Assembly: GCA_033964015.1 (NCBI GenBank)
Contig: CM066914.1
Span: forward strand, 5,633,831-5,697,830
DNA from: Scolanthus callimorphus
Lineage: Eukaryota; Cnidaria; Anthozoa; Actiniaria; Edwardsiidae
Reading direction: 5' to 3'
DNA length: 64,000 bases
Shown here: in pieces, positions 13,901 to 24,100 of the stretch
Numbering within the stretch: position 1 is the first letter of the stretch
Layout: each line of letters opens with the position of its first letter
Program-made: the position numbers and the translations under genes
The notes under the pieces: model-generated
Database searches by the model: none
The model's input: the letters and a program-made list of their open reading frames with translations, nothing else
Told to the model about the DNA's origin: nothing

Positions 13901-16419
13901 AGTACCGAGAACTTTTAGCCCAGCGAGCACAGCAGTTTCGCTCCATACAAAGGCGTCTACTGACCAGGTTCAAGGACAAGACGCCTGTCACTCTACAGAA
14001 CCTTGATACGCTACTAGATGGCACTTACAGACAGGTAGGACTCTCCAAGTGGATCTCACAAAACAGGGATTCGGCATTTCACTATTAAAATTGCTCTACG
14101 TGTTGAAAAGCACTGTTCGCTCAGTTGTACGGCGCTGGCTCTCTCTCCGGCTCACCGCTGTGATCCGACTCGGACAGAGGGAATTTTATTTATGTTCGAG
14201 TCGTGATCGTGAGTGGTTCATATTGTGGGTCGAGCCTAGTTCTATAAACCAAGGACCCGCCTTCCCTTCTACACCAGTTCGAAGTGGACGCTAAAGAACC
14301 CATTGCACTCTTCGTAAGAGTAGGGGATTGTCTCCCGGTGCAATGACCTGGCTCTCCGAGGCATATATACTGTAAAACAGCCCTCATGATTGTAAGCTGC
14401 GCGGCAGCAATTTGCGCCAACCTAATGCACCCCGTTTAGTCTCCAACCTCTCCTTGTTTAGCGGACGTGTATATTCGACCGCATTGAGTTCCCTCACGTT
14501 GAGAAGAAGACCCAGTCAATGTAGATGGATGTTTTCTAAGACTCGGTATGTTGCTAGGCTGGCAAAATGGCTGCTGGACGATGATTTTGATGATACCTGG
14601 ATGATATTTTTGATGCATTTTTTCCAGCTTCTTGCACTCAGCGAAGCTGAGGAAGAATGCGAACGAGCGATCGAGGCGTCTTCTAACGCGCTATCATGCG
14701 CGACCCGCCTGGTCAACTTCCTCATCAAGTTATGGACCAACATGTCGGACAAGGAGTTTGAGGTGCTGCAGACCGTCTTGTCGCCCAAGGTCTCGCAATG
14801 CGAAGATCAGGTAAGGCTGCGACGTGTTCCTTGTCTAGAGATGCGTCGCCGCTTCTGGTTTGGGTCGAAATGAGCTCTGTTGAGCATAGTCCCAGCAAAC
14901 ATGGCTAGGGAATCTTTGTAATCCTGCCTCCAGCAGCCACAACCTCCTCGGGTCGCTTATGGCACAGTTTTGCTTACCTTGTCTTGTTTACCTTGTCTTG
15001 TTTACCTTGTCTTGTTTACCTTGTCTTGTTTACCTTGTCTTGTTTACCTTGTCTTGTTTACCTGTGTGTTTTCATTCTGCTCTAGGGATGGGAGGAGATG
15101 GCTGATGCCGCCATTACACACGTGTTGAGGACGTGTTTGTCAAAAAGTGCCAAAGACCAAGCAGGTTCGTACATTTTGGGTCGATACTTAGATGTGTTAG
15201 ATCAGTATCCTCATTATTGTTTTCCTAGAGGGCACGGTAATTCTGCGTTCCGATTGGTTCTTAGAGCGTGCTCGCGCGCGCAATATTTTCCTATCACCTT
15301 GACCGTTTGCGCGCGCTTGTTTTGATCAAACTAACTGAACTAAGGCCACTTTAAAACACAGGTAGAAGTTGCCTCTGCTAGCAGGTAAACCATTATGTTG
15401 ATGCAATCTTATTCTCCCTTGCAGTCGGCATCAGCCCACTGACGATGCCCCCAGACACCAGCAAACTAAAGAAGCACATCGCCTTGTTGTGCGACCGACT
15501 GAACAAGGGAGGCAAGCTCGACCTGAACATGACAAGCGGTAGTCAACAAGGAACCGAGATCCCTTCTACTCCACCTCAAAAGCCCGTCAAAGCGCTCGAG
15601 CCACTCAACGAGACCTCGGAAGAACATGACGAAATAGGTGCGCGTCCAGATGATTTGCTTTCTTTTAGAGCAGATTTCAGATGACCATCGTGAAAGTAAA
15701 CGCAATTGAGCAATCACTAGCCAATCAGAAACAAGAGTAATTACAACTTACTGCTGAATGGTTTCCAGCCCAGCCAATCAGGAGCCGAACCAATTGGCTA
15801 GTAATTCCTTGCTTGTAATTAGTTCGCAATTTGATTGGTTGATAGAAATAAGCAGCCAATGAGAAAGCAAACCAATTGCAAACACGACGGTCATCTGAAA
15901 TCCGCTCTATACACCTATTCTCACTGGTCCAATTGGTGTGAATATAAGGATTGCTCTCATTAGAATATTGGCCATTTGCTATTTTCCTCGGAGTAAGGGC
16001 GCCCCTGCCCCTTTGACATTTGTTCGTCTATTTGTGCTCCCGAGCCCTTTTCGCTTTTCCCACTCACCCACTCCCAGATTTGTCTTTCGCGCAATTTTTA
16101 GGCTCGCATGGTCTCCTTCCGATAACTTATATGAGTACAATGGGACCAGTGAGAATATATTAGTAGCGATTAGTTTTCGATAAAATGTCTTTTCTTCAAT
16201 CCAGATGGAACGACAAACGATCTGACGTACAACAGTCTCCCACCTCTTTCCGATCCCCCGGGCAGGCTACCACAGCTAAACCAAAACACGAAATCGACCC
16301 TGCCAGACCTAAACAAGCGCATGCATGTATCGCAAGGGAGCGAGGAGGAATCAATGGTATCCAGGGGTTTCCACGCGGCACAGATGGCTAATGGTACAGA
16401 TGATGATACTGATCGGTGA
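1941..16419 (+). CDS. BBS9: BBS9 (PTHB1), BBSome subunit; 23 exons, 5' end outside window
   Basis: BBS9 is a core subunit of the BBSome, the coat complex that moves membrane proteins in and out of cilia. Exons: 1941-2079, 2337-2401, 2704-2817, 3414-3588, 3985-4066, 4615-4702, 5250-5345, 5961-6090, 6454-6574, 6752-6812, 7335-7411, 7793-7846, 8747-8855, 10072-10268, 11133-11184, 11685-11777, 12272-12366, 13062-13142, 13882-14034, 14628-14810, 15086-15164, 15425-15637, 16205-16419. All junctions have AG/GT sites and matching phases; the sum is 2672 bases, about 890 residues (human protein 887). Matching landmarks include DKIIVGS, FGRFLPGFLLPGPLAY, YLGTDPS, LASKTS, QRRLLTRFKDKTP and KKHIALLCDRL. 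The first exon enters in phase 1, so about 35 N-terminal codons lie upstream of the window. No frameshift or stop was seen; the gene looks functional. The stop is TGA at 16417-16419. Orthology is highly certain; single exon ends are by eye. Confidence 0.96.
3125..3175 (-). ncRNA. Hammerhead-like core, possible Penelope-like element remnant
   Basis: On the minus strand a CTGATGA box (3164-3158) is followed by a 7-bp stem with a 4-base loop (GAGCAAC/GTTGTTC), then GAAAC and GTC (3138-3131). This order is that of a type I hammerhead ribozyme with the very short helix III known from Penelope-like retroelements. One extra A lies between CTGATGA and stem II, and helix I pairs poorly, so the copy is probably decayed. 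It lies in a BBS9 intron, antisense to the gene. Confidence 0.35.
3688..3818. repeat. Left member of direct repeat flanking BBS9 exon 3985-4066
   Basis: About 130 bases starting CATAAGAAAAATGTCACACG recur at 4121-4250 in the same orientation with few differences. The two copies lie in the introns on either side of one 82-bp coding exon. Confidence 0.85.
4121..4250. repeat. Right member of direct repeat flanking BBS9 exon 3985-4066
   Basis: This is the second copy of the repeat at 3688-3818. The closeness of the copies suggests a fairly recent duplication or two insertions of one element. Confidence 0.85.
4391..4573. mobile_element. Diverged MITE, family A (TA-GAGC...GATTTC ends)
   Basis: The ends share ATGACTGTGAAAAGTGC and its inverse before AGTCATACGAAATCTG. 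The interior (ATTTCATTCCGTATCTA, then CAGGCCA) matches better-kept copies at 12542-12717 and 34451-34629. It lies in a BBS9 intron. Confidence 0.75.
5768..5931. mobile_element. Small MITE with GTGGATC(C) ends
   Basis: The left end CAGTGGTGGATCCAGG and the right end CCCTAGATCCACATCTG are inverted copies. The interior has repeated GGGGTGACT-type motifs. It lies in a BBS9 intron. Confidence 0.6.
6114..6164 (+). repeat. Decayed duplicate of a BBS9 exon end and splice donor
   Basis: Bases 6114-6164 repeat, with about ten changes, the last part of exon 5961-6090 and its donor (6058-6105), ending in the same GTAAGTTTGACAT. The copy would make a decoy donor about 60 bases downstream; it breaks the BBS9 frame with a TAG. 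Confidence 0.7.
6971..7190. mobile_element. MITE-like inverted repeat
   Basis: The left arm GGGGACTGCCATATTTTTTG with GGGGATGA and the right arm TCATCCCTGACCAAAAAATA with GTCCCC are inverted. The interior carries CCTAAAAGATAC repeats. It lies in a BBS9 intron. Confidence 0.6.
7546..7766. mobile_element. Dispersed MITE, GTCAGCC end (copy 1)
   Basis: The left end GTCAGCCGCCATTTTG and the right end GGCTGACATGGGCTCTTTAA are inverted. The interior CCATTTCCATCGGCTGATTT recurs in a second copy at about 17005-17250. Confidence 0.7.
8041..8255. mobile_element. hAT-like MITE with GGGCCCGACA ends
   Basis: The ends AGGGCCCGACA and TGTCGGGCCCT are inverted, and GAGGCA occurs at both borders as a likely part of a target duplication. 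The interior is made of repeated TTAGTCGCCA-type motifs in both orientations. It lies in a BBS9 intron. Confidence 0.7.
8428..8595. mobile_element. MITE with AATGGACGA...TCGTCCATT ends (copy 1)
   Basis: This 168-bp element has ends CAATGGACGACTCCAGCTAT and ATCTGGAATCGTCCATTG, with GCGCGC blocks inside each arm. A second copy is at 9863-10027 and a cut copy lies at window bases 1-27. Confidence 0.8.
8929..9219. mobile_element. Near-perfect 290-bp palindromic MITE
   Basis: The two ~140-base arms meet at about 9070 with almost no loop. Ends read TACTACCGAAATCACT and its inverse, and arms hold GATCGATCG and GGTCACGTGAC blocks. Few mismatches show a recent origin or strong arm homogenisation. It lies in a BBS9 intron. 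Confidence 0.85.
9605..9860. mobile_element. MITE with ACTACCATTTGC ends and AAACGTGCACGTTT motifs
   Basis: The left end ACTACCATTTGCGTCCATTC and the right end ATAGATGCAAATGGTGGTAA are inverted. CAAACGTGCACGTTTTG occurs twice in tandem at the left (9662-9702) and once inverted at the right. The next MITE starts directly after it. Confidence 0.65.
9863..10027. mobile_element. MITE with AATGGACG...CGTCCATT ends (copy 2)
   Basis: Same family as 8428-8595, sharing the interior TTCAGAAATGCCCAAGCC. It ends about 45 bases before BBS9 exon 10072-10268, so it lies almost at the branch point and polypyrimidine region of that intron. Confidence 0.8.
10348..10760 (+). mobile_element. tRNA-derived SINE interrupted by a MITE
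   Basis: The 5' part is tRNA-like: GCCGGCCGGTTAGTTCAGTG (A-box region) and GGGTTCAAACCCC (B box). A body follows with GGAGAAGGTTCTGCCTTTG and, after an interruption at 10513-10652, GGATAAGGAGTTAAACCGTA and CGTCCCGTCTC. This tRNA head plus body order is that of a SINE family I recall from anthozoan genomes. It lies in a BBS9 intron, sense orientation; the 3' end is not sharply defined. Confidence 0.75.
10513..10652. mobile_element. MITE nested inside the SINE
   Basis: The ends CAGTCCCTTCTTTGGCGAAC and GTTCGCCAACGAAGGGACTG are inverted, with CGTGAAAA inside each arm. Removing it rejoins the SINE body. An isolated GGGACTGCAAGCAGTCTA at 11407-11424 looks like a solo end of the same family. Confidence 0.75.
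10998..11021. repeat. Poly-C run
   Basis: About twenty C residues in a row in a BBS9 intron, followed by two copies of CACCCTCTCACCTCGTTCTG. Confidence 0.9.
12542..12717. mobile_element. MITE family A, TA target site (copy 2)
   Basis: The ends GAGCAGATTTCGTATGACTG and CAGTCATACGAAATCTGCTC are perfect inverses bordered by TA. The interior is rich in CCGCGAC blocks. Same family as 34451-34629 and the older 4391-4573. Confidence 0.9.
12859..13000. mobile_element. MITE related to 37596-38141
   Basis: It has ATACACGGTG near the left end, GCCCATGTG near the right, GAGATATGGAATTTAT and AAATAAATTCCATATC inside, and the same central GAGTGAGCGCAGCGAA as the larger element at 37596-38141. It sits about 60 bases before a BBS9 exon. 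Confidence 0.6.
13242..13520. mobile_element. MITE with CAGCCGATTGCGTTTGAGCG arms
   Basis: Arms of about 65 bases read CAGCCGATTGCGTTTGAGCG, then ACCCTAACAGTT and CGTTTGAACGTTTGAAAGTT, with the inverse at 13445-13512. It lies in a BBS9 intron. Confidence 0.8.
14110..14440 (+). mobile_element. SINE-like 3' fragment
   Basis: It contains GCTAAAGAACCCATTGCACT, AAGAGTAGGGGATTG and CCCGGTG, which resemble the tail module of the tRNA-derived SINE family at 10348-10760. No tRNA head is clear. It lies in a BBS9 intron. Confidence 0.35.
14973..15063 (+). repeat. 14-bp tandem repeat, about 6.5 units
   Basis: TTACCTTGTCTTGT is repeated head to tail without change, ending 22 bases before BBS9 exon 15086-15164, so it forms much of that acceptor's pyrimidine-rich region. 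Confidence 0.9.
15666..15909. mobile_element. MITE family B, TA target site (copy 1)
   Basis: The ends GAGCAGATTTCAGATGACC and GGTCATCTGAAATCCGCTC are inverted and bordered by TA. Interior has CAATTGAGCAATC and several ACCAATCAG-type motifs. Related copies are at 34662-34905 and 40491-40815; the outermost bases resemble family A. It begins 29 bases after BBS9 exon 15425-15637. Confidence 0.85.
15915..16175. repeat. Probable MITE with CACTGGTCCAAT ends
   Basis: TATTCTCACTGGTCCAATTG at the left and CAATGGGACCAGTGAGAATA at the right are imperfect inverses. It lies in the last BBS9 intron. Confidence 0.45.
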
Positions 16420-17004
16420 TGATCATATATAGGTCTGTCATATATAGTCTTCCCGACGGCTTCTTCCAGCCACATGTAGCAAAGCCCCGCACATGTCTCA
16501 GTGGTACACGAAGAGAGCTAGCAATGAGGCCCAAGTTACACGTAAGCTTTGTCGTTGTGTACCGGGGTAAGGTGAAGTTCATACGCTGTACCAGAATTGT
16601 CCTGAGCTCAAAATTCTTTTAGCATGCTGTCCTGTTGTTATTAGAAGTACCAGAGTCTCCAAACGTCACTCGCGGTGTCTTGGCTGACGACGAGTGAAGC
16701 TTGGAGTGACTCAGGTACCAGGTTACTTCATTGTGTGTATTATTTGTATGTATGATTTGATATTCCAGCACTACATAACAGTACAGTCCATTTTAAATTT
16801 ATTGCAAATTCATGTTATAGTGATTATTTTTACCGAGTGTGCAGTATCCTGAAATAGTCAGTTTCAAGGGCGGTCCGACTTGCGTGACCTAGCATTTCCG
16901 AATCCATAAAACTAAAGAAGCTAGTGAATTCAAACCGTCATAATCTATGGTCATTTAAGCGCATCCCGTGATCAAAATTGGTCCTTGGTATTGTTAAAGA
17001 GCCT

Positions 17005-17250
17005 CAGTCAGCCGCCATTTCGTCGCCTAGCAACATACCGAGTCGGATAAAGCAACCATTTCCATCGGCTGATTTGGGGAGTGCAGTGCAATGTTTGAGA
17101 TTGAATTCGGTAAATCAAGTATAAAACTTTATTTGTAGATGATTATTTCGATATTTCTGCATTTAATTCGTCTTCTATATCAAATGAAACATATTTCGTG
17201 TCTATAATATCCGAATATCGAATGGCTGACTGACTGGGCTGTTTAACCCT
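17005..17250. mobile_element. Dispersed MITE, GTCAGCC end (copy 2)
   Basis: It shares GTCAGCCGCCATTT, CCATTTCCATCGGCTGATTT, AATTCGTCTTCTA and a closing GGCTGAC with copy 1 at 7546-7766. The two are clearly diverged, so this family is older than most here. Confidence 0.65.
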
Positions 17251-17455
17251 TTCATGCCCAGAGGTGATCAAACTTAAACTTCTCCCAACTATACCAAGGC
17301 ATTGTCAAGATAACAAGAGAGGAGAATCTCATGAATCATCAGAACAGATACAGCACCAGATTCTCCCATCACGTGTACAAGGAAATGTATTGTTTTTTGA
17401 GTATTTTAGATTGGACCATGAATTAGCAGTTGTATTTTAGTTCCACCAAAACAGA

Positions 17456-17840
17456 CAGAACCCAAAAATGGCAATATTTCTACCCTAAGGTCAGGTAAAG
17501 TCAGATAGGCTCGATTCTTTGCATAGAGAATCCTTATACAATAAGAAACAAAATAGAAATAAGTATTTTTTTCTAATTGATCCGTCTTTAAGATATCAGC
17601 TGCTAAACTTTGGTTACTGCATCGTTTTATGGCAAAATTTGTACAATTCTAACAAAAAATGTCAAAAAGTGATGCAGCAACCAAAGTGTAACTCCTCATA
17701 TCTTAAAGACGGATCAATTAGAAAAAAATACTCATTTCTATTTTGTTTCTTATTGTATAAGGATACTCTATGCAAAGAATCAAGCCTATCTGACTTTACC
17801 TAACCTTAAGGTAGAAATCTTGTCATTTTTGGGTTCTGTC
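17456..17840. mobile_element. 385-bp palindromic element
   Basis: The arms start GACAGAACCCAAAAATG and end CATTTTTGGGTTCTGTC. They are inverted over about 180 bases through TCTTTGCATAGAGAATCC and TCTAATTGATCCGTCTTTAA. The loop lies near 17640. Confidence 0.85.
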
Positions 17841-18300
17841 ACCAAAACAAGTTGAAGTCGTAGCATTTTCGCGCCCAATGGACAGAAGGTCTTCAAAGAG
17901 CTTTAAAATTGTGACCAAAAGTTTGGCGACTAGAAATCGAGTTGTGTAGTGTAAATAGCCCAGATACCCTGTTACCGTGAATGTTAGTGATACATTGTAC
18001 AAAAAGAGGCTACCGTGTACAGTTAGAAAATGCGAGTTGTAAAGCTCATATTTATTAAATCATGTGATGATAAAACAATATAATGGAGTAATAATAGTAT
18101 AATGTTATGTAAGACTGCGGCGAAACCAGTCAATCCAATCATCATTTCTTTCGTTGTTTTCTTCGTGAAATGTTCAGCGATGTTCAGTAGATACTGAACA
18201 ATTTACAAATCAGGTGAAATAATGGTTAAAATATATCACTTGTGAACATTTGAAATTAATGTTGAATAATGCATCATTGATCATCATTCATCATGATGTT

Positions 18301-18620
18301 AAAGGGGTAGTGTCACGATTTTAGTGCTAATTTAGGTTGCTTAAATGTAGTTTAATTCAAAAGAAATGAGCAAAATAATCATCTAGGTTTGTTAAATAAC
18401 CTTTCAACTGCTAGATAAGCACACATTTGGAGTATTTTCGTGTGTTATCGAGCGGATGGAATTGGATTACGAAATGGTATTTTTGGTTTCTTACCAGGCT
18501 GAACGGTTTTCAAACTTGGAAATGTGATAGTGAAAGCTTTAAAATCTTACGTAAGAATGTACTATATTATGCAAGTTTCAGTTCCTTTTTCTTGATAACA
18601 CTTAAGCAATAGTCTAGGAC
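18301..18620 (+). repeat. Dispersed repeat (copy 1)
   Basis: It begins GGGGTAGTGTCACGATTTTA and contains CATCTAGGTTTGTTAAATAA and CGAGCGGATGGAATTGGATT. The same order occurs on the other strand at 35170-35412. Confidence 0.7.
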
Positions 18621-18794
18621 GTTTTCCGAGTTTACAATAGCCTGATCTAAACACGAGGGGGGTTGGGAGAATTGGAGACAGTTATGCAACCCCGAGACGA
18701 AAATAGTATGATGTAGGATTCTTAGTTATTTATGTACCAGAGGTCTATTTTATAACATTTTGTTGAAACAGCCGTGACATGCCCCTTTACCACT

Positions 18795-19060
18795 GTATGC
18801 ATTGCTACGCGACCTTCAAAATTCACTGTTGCGATTGGCGATTTTACGCAAGAAAATTTTAATATCAATTTTCTTGAACAGAGAGTTAAATATTCTAGGC
18901 AAGGGAAGCCAAAGGATAGCTTAAAACCATTTTTGTTGATTTTGCAATCAATATCGATCCAGTAAAGCAGCCGAATCCAGCGTTTTGGTTTGATTGACGG
19001 CTAAAAATCGCCAATTGCCCATCGCAACATTGAATTTTGAGGTCGCGTAGCAATGCATAC
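18795..19060. mobile_element. MITE with GTATGCATTGCTACGCGACC ends
   Basis: About 50-base arms: GTATGCATTGCTACGCGACC with TTGCGATTGGCGATTTT at the left, and the inverse ending GGTCGCGTAGCAATGCATAC at the right. Confidence 0.8.
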
Positions 19061-19691
19061 GCATACATTTGCATACATTTCCTGAATTTACATTTTCAAA
19101 GTTTGCGTGGGATTGTCAAAGTTTGTTCGTGAAGAAACGTTGTGAAAATGCGAAGCATTTCACACGACGTACACGTTTTACGGATCGTTTTCACCAGTCC
19201 ACGAATGTTCAATGGTGTAATATCATTTTACATCATTCAACATTTCCCGAAGATACGTTTCCAGCGATTTGTACAACGCTAAACATGCATTGAACAGCGT
19301 TAACTATCGCTGAACATGTGTCGAAAATTATTTTTTTTACCAAGTTTTTCGGATTTTTAAAGCTTACGTGAAGAAACGTTGACGACTCGACAGCGTGTTT
19401 CATAAGGATTTCCAAACACCGAGAAGTGGGTTGAAAAAAGAAAGAGGCACAGCCGAGTTTGTTTAAACCCACTTCCAGGCGTTTGGACTGAATCCTGATG
19501 AAAACACTGTCAAGGTTTTGATATATAGCTTCTTTAACGAATCATTTAATGTCGAGAAAAACAAGGAATACAAGCTCAAAAGTCTATGCAAATTAATGCC
19601 GCGTATCCAAACTTCTCTCGCGCTTATGATTGTCTGTGTTTAAGCTTGATGAATTATTGATGAGTAGTGGATGAGAATCAGGCTAGCCTAA

Positions 19692-20198
19692 TAGGCCTTA
19701 TCACGGTTTCCGCCGCCATTTTGTTCGGTAGGCAAGATGTGCAAAATCCCACATAAACTCTGTAAACGCGAAGTGAAATCGTTGCGAAAATATTGCACAT
19801 ATCAACAAAGTACTTAGCGTAAAATAATTCTACTTGGCCAAACAATCACTCTATCAAATTTAAGCTTCCTACGCTCTCTATAAAGCGAGCAATTGTAGTT
19901 TTTATTTTTCCACATCTATCCTTGTATTTTGACAGGCTTTTTACGCATCGATGCACACAGATTTTACAGGCGTTTGTATGAAGAATTAAAAACGTAATTA
20001 CTCGATTCATACAGCAGCTATAACCTCCAAACTTTTAAGGTAAACAGTTTCAGCCACTCTCTCAATGCTACGATTCATATTTTACCGATATGTTTGATAT
20101 TTTCGCAACGATTTCACTTCGCGTTTACAGAGTTTATGTGGGATTTTGCACATCTTGCCTACCGAACAAAATGGCGTCGGAAACCGTGATAAGGCCTA
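19692..20198. mobile_element. 507-bp MITE with ~105-bp arms, TA target site
   Basis: The ends GGCCTTATCACGGTTTCCG and CGGAAACCGTGATAAGGCC are bordered by TA. The arms go on inward through GGCAAGATGTGCAAAATCCC and GCGAAGTGAAATCGTTGCG with their inverses. No coding content. Confidence 0.85.
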
Positions 20199-21197
20199 TG
20201 CGATTAAAGATTTCTCTCGGCACATCGTAACACATGACACGTCTCGGCCTCGTGTTTGATACACAAGTCGCTACACTGGGTCACCACTTTGAGCAAAACG
20301 CTGAGATTCTGTTCATGAAAATGACTCTTAACGGAAGAATAATATTCCAGTACTTGGCTGCTTTATTGTCCAGGACAACACTTTGAATTTGATTCACCTG
20401 TGGTGTCCCATTTTCTTTCCACTTTTGTTTTCTACTAGTTATAGTGCTTTCATCCCTTTCCCGTCACAGTAGGCCTGAATGTTAGTTCAGCTTGGTACAC
20501 TCTTTCAAACGATTTACACGGTCACGTGGATCAGGATACGGTCACGTGGTTTTCACGGTTCTTTCTTGGAGAGCAGTTATCTACAAGCGATAAAACAAAA
20601 AAAATACTTTACCTAGATTTACAAGTATGTACATGTACAAGTATAACTTTACCTAAATTTACAAGTATGTATTTGTACAAGTATTACTTTACCTACATTT
20701 ACAAGTATGTACATGGTAAGGGTTTCACTCGTCAGCTACAAGAAATGCTACCATTGGATCGAAAGAAGACAAATATGATCGACACACATCGTATGACTTA
20801 CTGTTCGGTATGACGACCACGCTAGTGGTTTTCAAGAGTTAATTGCTCAAATACCTAAGGGAGCCACGGTACGTCCGGCCACCAGACCATTATTGGACAC
20901 CCTTTGTACGGTTGATGAACTAACCTTATCCCTTTAGATATTTTCTAGCGCCACGTATTCATACACCTAGTAAGCGCTGTTGTGTCTCAATGTGGGACAC
21001 TTGAAAAGCTTCCAACAAGCTTTACACTGAGGGCAAATTTGAACACTGTACTACAACGTCTCCTCCCGCAAGCAGAAGATTTAGCCGTAGAAAAACCAAG
21101 ATCCAGAGTCTACTGAAAACTTTGAATCACCAGAGGGAAATAGATGCCTTCTCTGATTCAGTGTTTTATGGCGGTCGAGCGAGGAACGCTAAAGATG

Positions 21198-24100
21198 TCA
21201 TAGTCTTACCGGAGGAGGGCACATCCACGCCATGATACATCTGTTGTTGTCCCAAACTTGTCCGGCCGGACACCGGCACCCGGGCATGCAGTGCCTGCTG
21301 GCACAAGCGGAAGGGGCTTGGTCCTTATTGGCGCAGGTTCTCTTGCAGGATGGGACGCAGTCATCGAATACCGCACCACCCTTGCACGTGACGCCTATAG
21401 AGGAACAGGAAAATAAATGGTCTGTCTTATCGGCGTCATCCTCCCCTCGCCACCCCCTAGGGGGGCTTTTTGTCTCTCCCCAGGGGGAGGTTAGGGGAGG
21501 ATCCTGGTGCGTGAGGACGTATCGACGCTTGAGGAATGACCGATCAGAAAATATCTACAACTTTACATGTGTACTGGAACCACATGTCTCAATCATTTAC
21601 ACTATAAAATTTGAAGTTCCACTGTTGACTAGAGGTCACAGTGGTCGAGGTTGTGTGACTAGAGTTTATGACGATGTGTTGATGTAACATGGACGTTCTG
21701 CGTGACACCTTATTATCTACAAATCAATGAAACACGATTAAACAGTCTCGTGCAGTATCTGTACTCACCGCAAGCCTTTTTCCGTCCCCATTGCACATCG
21801 ACTCCCATCCTCCTGCATGCTCTAGCATACGCCATTAACGCCTCACACTCGCATCTCTTGACCAGACACGCACAGACATCCGTAATACAAGACCTGTAAA
21901 ACTTGTGAGGCCGCACCGTCTTATGGCAGTTTGAAAACTGACTCTTAATGGGCCAGCAACGCTTCCTTGCGCGCCAGTGATGAAGCGCGCTACGGCGGCA
22001 CCTCAGGACAGAGGAGTCTACTGGCGGCGCAGGCGCGCGAACGTTACAATCACTCCTCCGTCTTCCCACTGCCCAGCTTTCGCCGAACGTGTTCGCGCTT
22101 CTCGTGGGCTGGCCGTCTTTCATCGTGAAGTCGTCGGATGAGACGCCGTTAAAGTTCCCGCACAGCCCGCACGTGTGCCCGCGATACCTGGTAGGCACGT
22201 GCACTTCTATGTAGCTGTCGCCGTCCCATAATACTTCCATGCCGATATTTGAGAGGACCGTCACCATGAAGTTCTTCTTGTCGATCTGGAAAGGCATAAC
22301 GTGTTTTGGATTTGAGAAGAGGATTGAAACAGCTGACAAGGAGCAGTTGTCTGGCCATACATTTGCATATTGTGCGTTAAGTACTAACATATCAAGAAAC
22401 AGGTCGTTGTTCCACGACTTTCATTATGGGCTACCTGTGGTTTTTCGAAATAACTTGGGCTTAGGCCCTTTGACCGGGACAAACATGGCGGCATCCATAT
22501 TCATTGCCGATGGGAACAAACTTCTCTTGAAACAAATTGTGTTGGAGAGGGTAGCAGAGCCATTTAAAAACTCGCCCCACTGTGCTTGGATGAGACCCTT
22601 ACAAATGCGCTTCCCATTAAGGAGCTTTGTCGCCAGGGCCCAGTAGTGTGGAGGGAGAGAAGGTAAAAATTATGTTTGGGGAAAGCACCAGTATTGGTCT
22701 ACTTATGGGATACGTTCTCAGTCTTATAGACAATTACGGTATACATCCTAAGGCCTCTTGATTCCATTGTAGAATTCAATTTAGGCGCGCGGGCTTCCTG
22801 TGGCCAGGAGGAGAGGGAGGTTAGTAACGAGGGTGTTCGGGTGCTGTACGTCATCGCTTTGCCACAGGGATCTCGACCGGCAAATAAAACCGCAGGCTGC
22901 ACAGAAGGCTAATATTTCACCTGTAAATACGGGAGTTTCATGAAAGGGAGCTCCACATCGCTGCGGTTAACTCTCACTTTTAACCCACGCTGTAAGTGCA
23001 CCACCGTGCCTCCAATGTGAATCGTTAGCGACTTGGCCCAAGTCATGGATCGACTATAGCGTCTCTCATTGCGCAAGCGCACACTGAAGTTACCATGACG
23101 ACAGTCTGCGGCAAGCCGGTACTTGCAGTTGCCATGGAAATTGTAAAGCTTGCCATCGAACGTTTGGTAGTGGGGTTCGCCATATGATGTGCACACTCCC
23201 GTGACTGAGGATAAGGGAACGGAGAAAGTATAACTATAAGAGTTTGTCTGACCATTCTAAAAGAATCAACGGGCCGCCCTGTTGAGGATCCTGGAATTCT
23301 AGGGTGGGTGGTCCTAGAGAAGGGTGGGATTCTAGGTTAATAAAAAAATTGGATCGGCTGGGATGAAAATGATTTTTTTTGTTATTAATGAAGTTCAATG
23401 AAATTATTCGCTTTGGACAATTCAGAATTCCTCTGGTGAGTAGTTGGAATGGGGAGTTTGCAGGTGTTGCATGACATTTTGAATTTTGATCCTAGCGAAA
23501 TAAAAATTTGAGGTGGTGTCGATAAATAACAAAGAAGTTATGAGCGTCAGAAGTTGGTCGTTTTCCTATAGGTTTAACAACATTAAACGTATAGAGAAAC
23601 AGCCTTCTTCGGGCGCCAATAACTTTTCAAATATCTACCCAAATCAACTCAAATTTTCGGCTTTTTCTAAATCCGGCAAGCTCTTTTCAAATAATATGGT
23701 ATTTTCATTTGATTAGGATCAAGATTAAAAATGTCACGCAACACCTGCAAACTCCCCATTGGGGGTGTGGATTATCTAACCGCGTTACGGGGCAGCTTAT
23801 TCAAGAAAGCTTGAATCACTTCACACAGTCACAGTTTGTATACAATTCGTAGACTTCAAACATGCATTGTTAAGATACCGAAGGAGCATGGATGCCAGGA
23901 GGGCATTGGAAGACTTGGAAGATAGCGTGTACTACACACCTTGTACGCACTGTAAACAGCAGGATCCAGGTATCAAACCAGGCTTCTGATCCTGTAAGCA
24001 AAGCATTGCAAACGTTGGATAAACTGGAATAGCAAACTGGTGGAGAAACCGGGATGTCCGAAAAGAGGGATGTTAGTGGCGAGTAGTGCTGTAGTGATTA

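Larger units (their letters stand above)
7335..16419 (+). other. BBS9: BBS9 C-terminal half (PTHB1_C: GAE, platform, helical region)
   Basis: From VSLICQAPRPLEN (8747) the exons follow the human GAE-like and platform regions. TVDTNKSP and ASKTS match almost exactly. Exon 13882-14034 holds the best-conserved helix (AQQFRSIQRRLLTRF, then FKDKTP and LDTLLDGTY). Exons 14628-15164 give the helical hairpin ending HVLRTCLSKSAKDQ. The last exon codes a low-complexity polar tail of about 70 residues that I cannot align with vertebrates. The stretch from 6752 to 7846, between propeller and GAE, is also poorly conserved. Confidence 0.85.
16420..21197. other. Intergenic region between BBS9 and the BMPER-like gene
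   Basis: No coding exon was recognised on either strand. It holds the repeats listed separately (17005-17250, 17456-17840, 18301-18620, 18795-19060, 19692-20198). It must also contain the 3' untranslated regions of the two convergent genes, whose ends I cannot place. Confidence 0.6.

Noticed and set aside
22239..22646. A 135-codon + frame
   Set aside because: It is partly the reverse of the VWD exon; the remainder has no signal.
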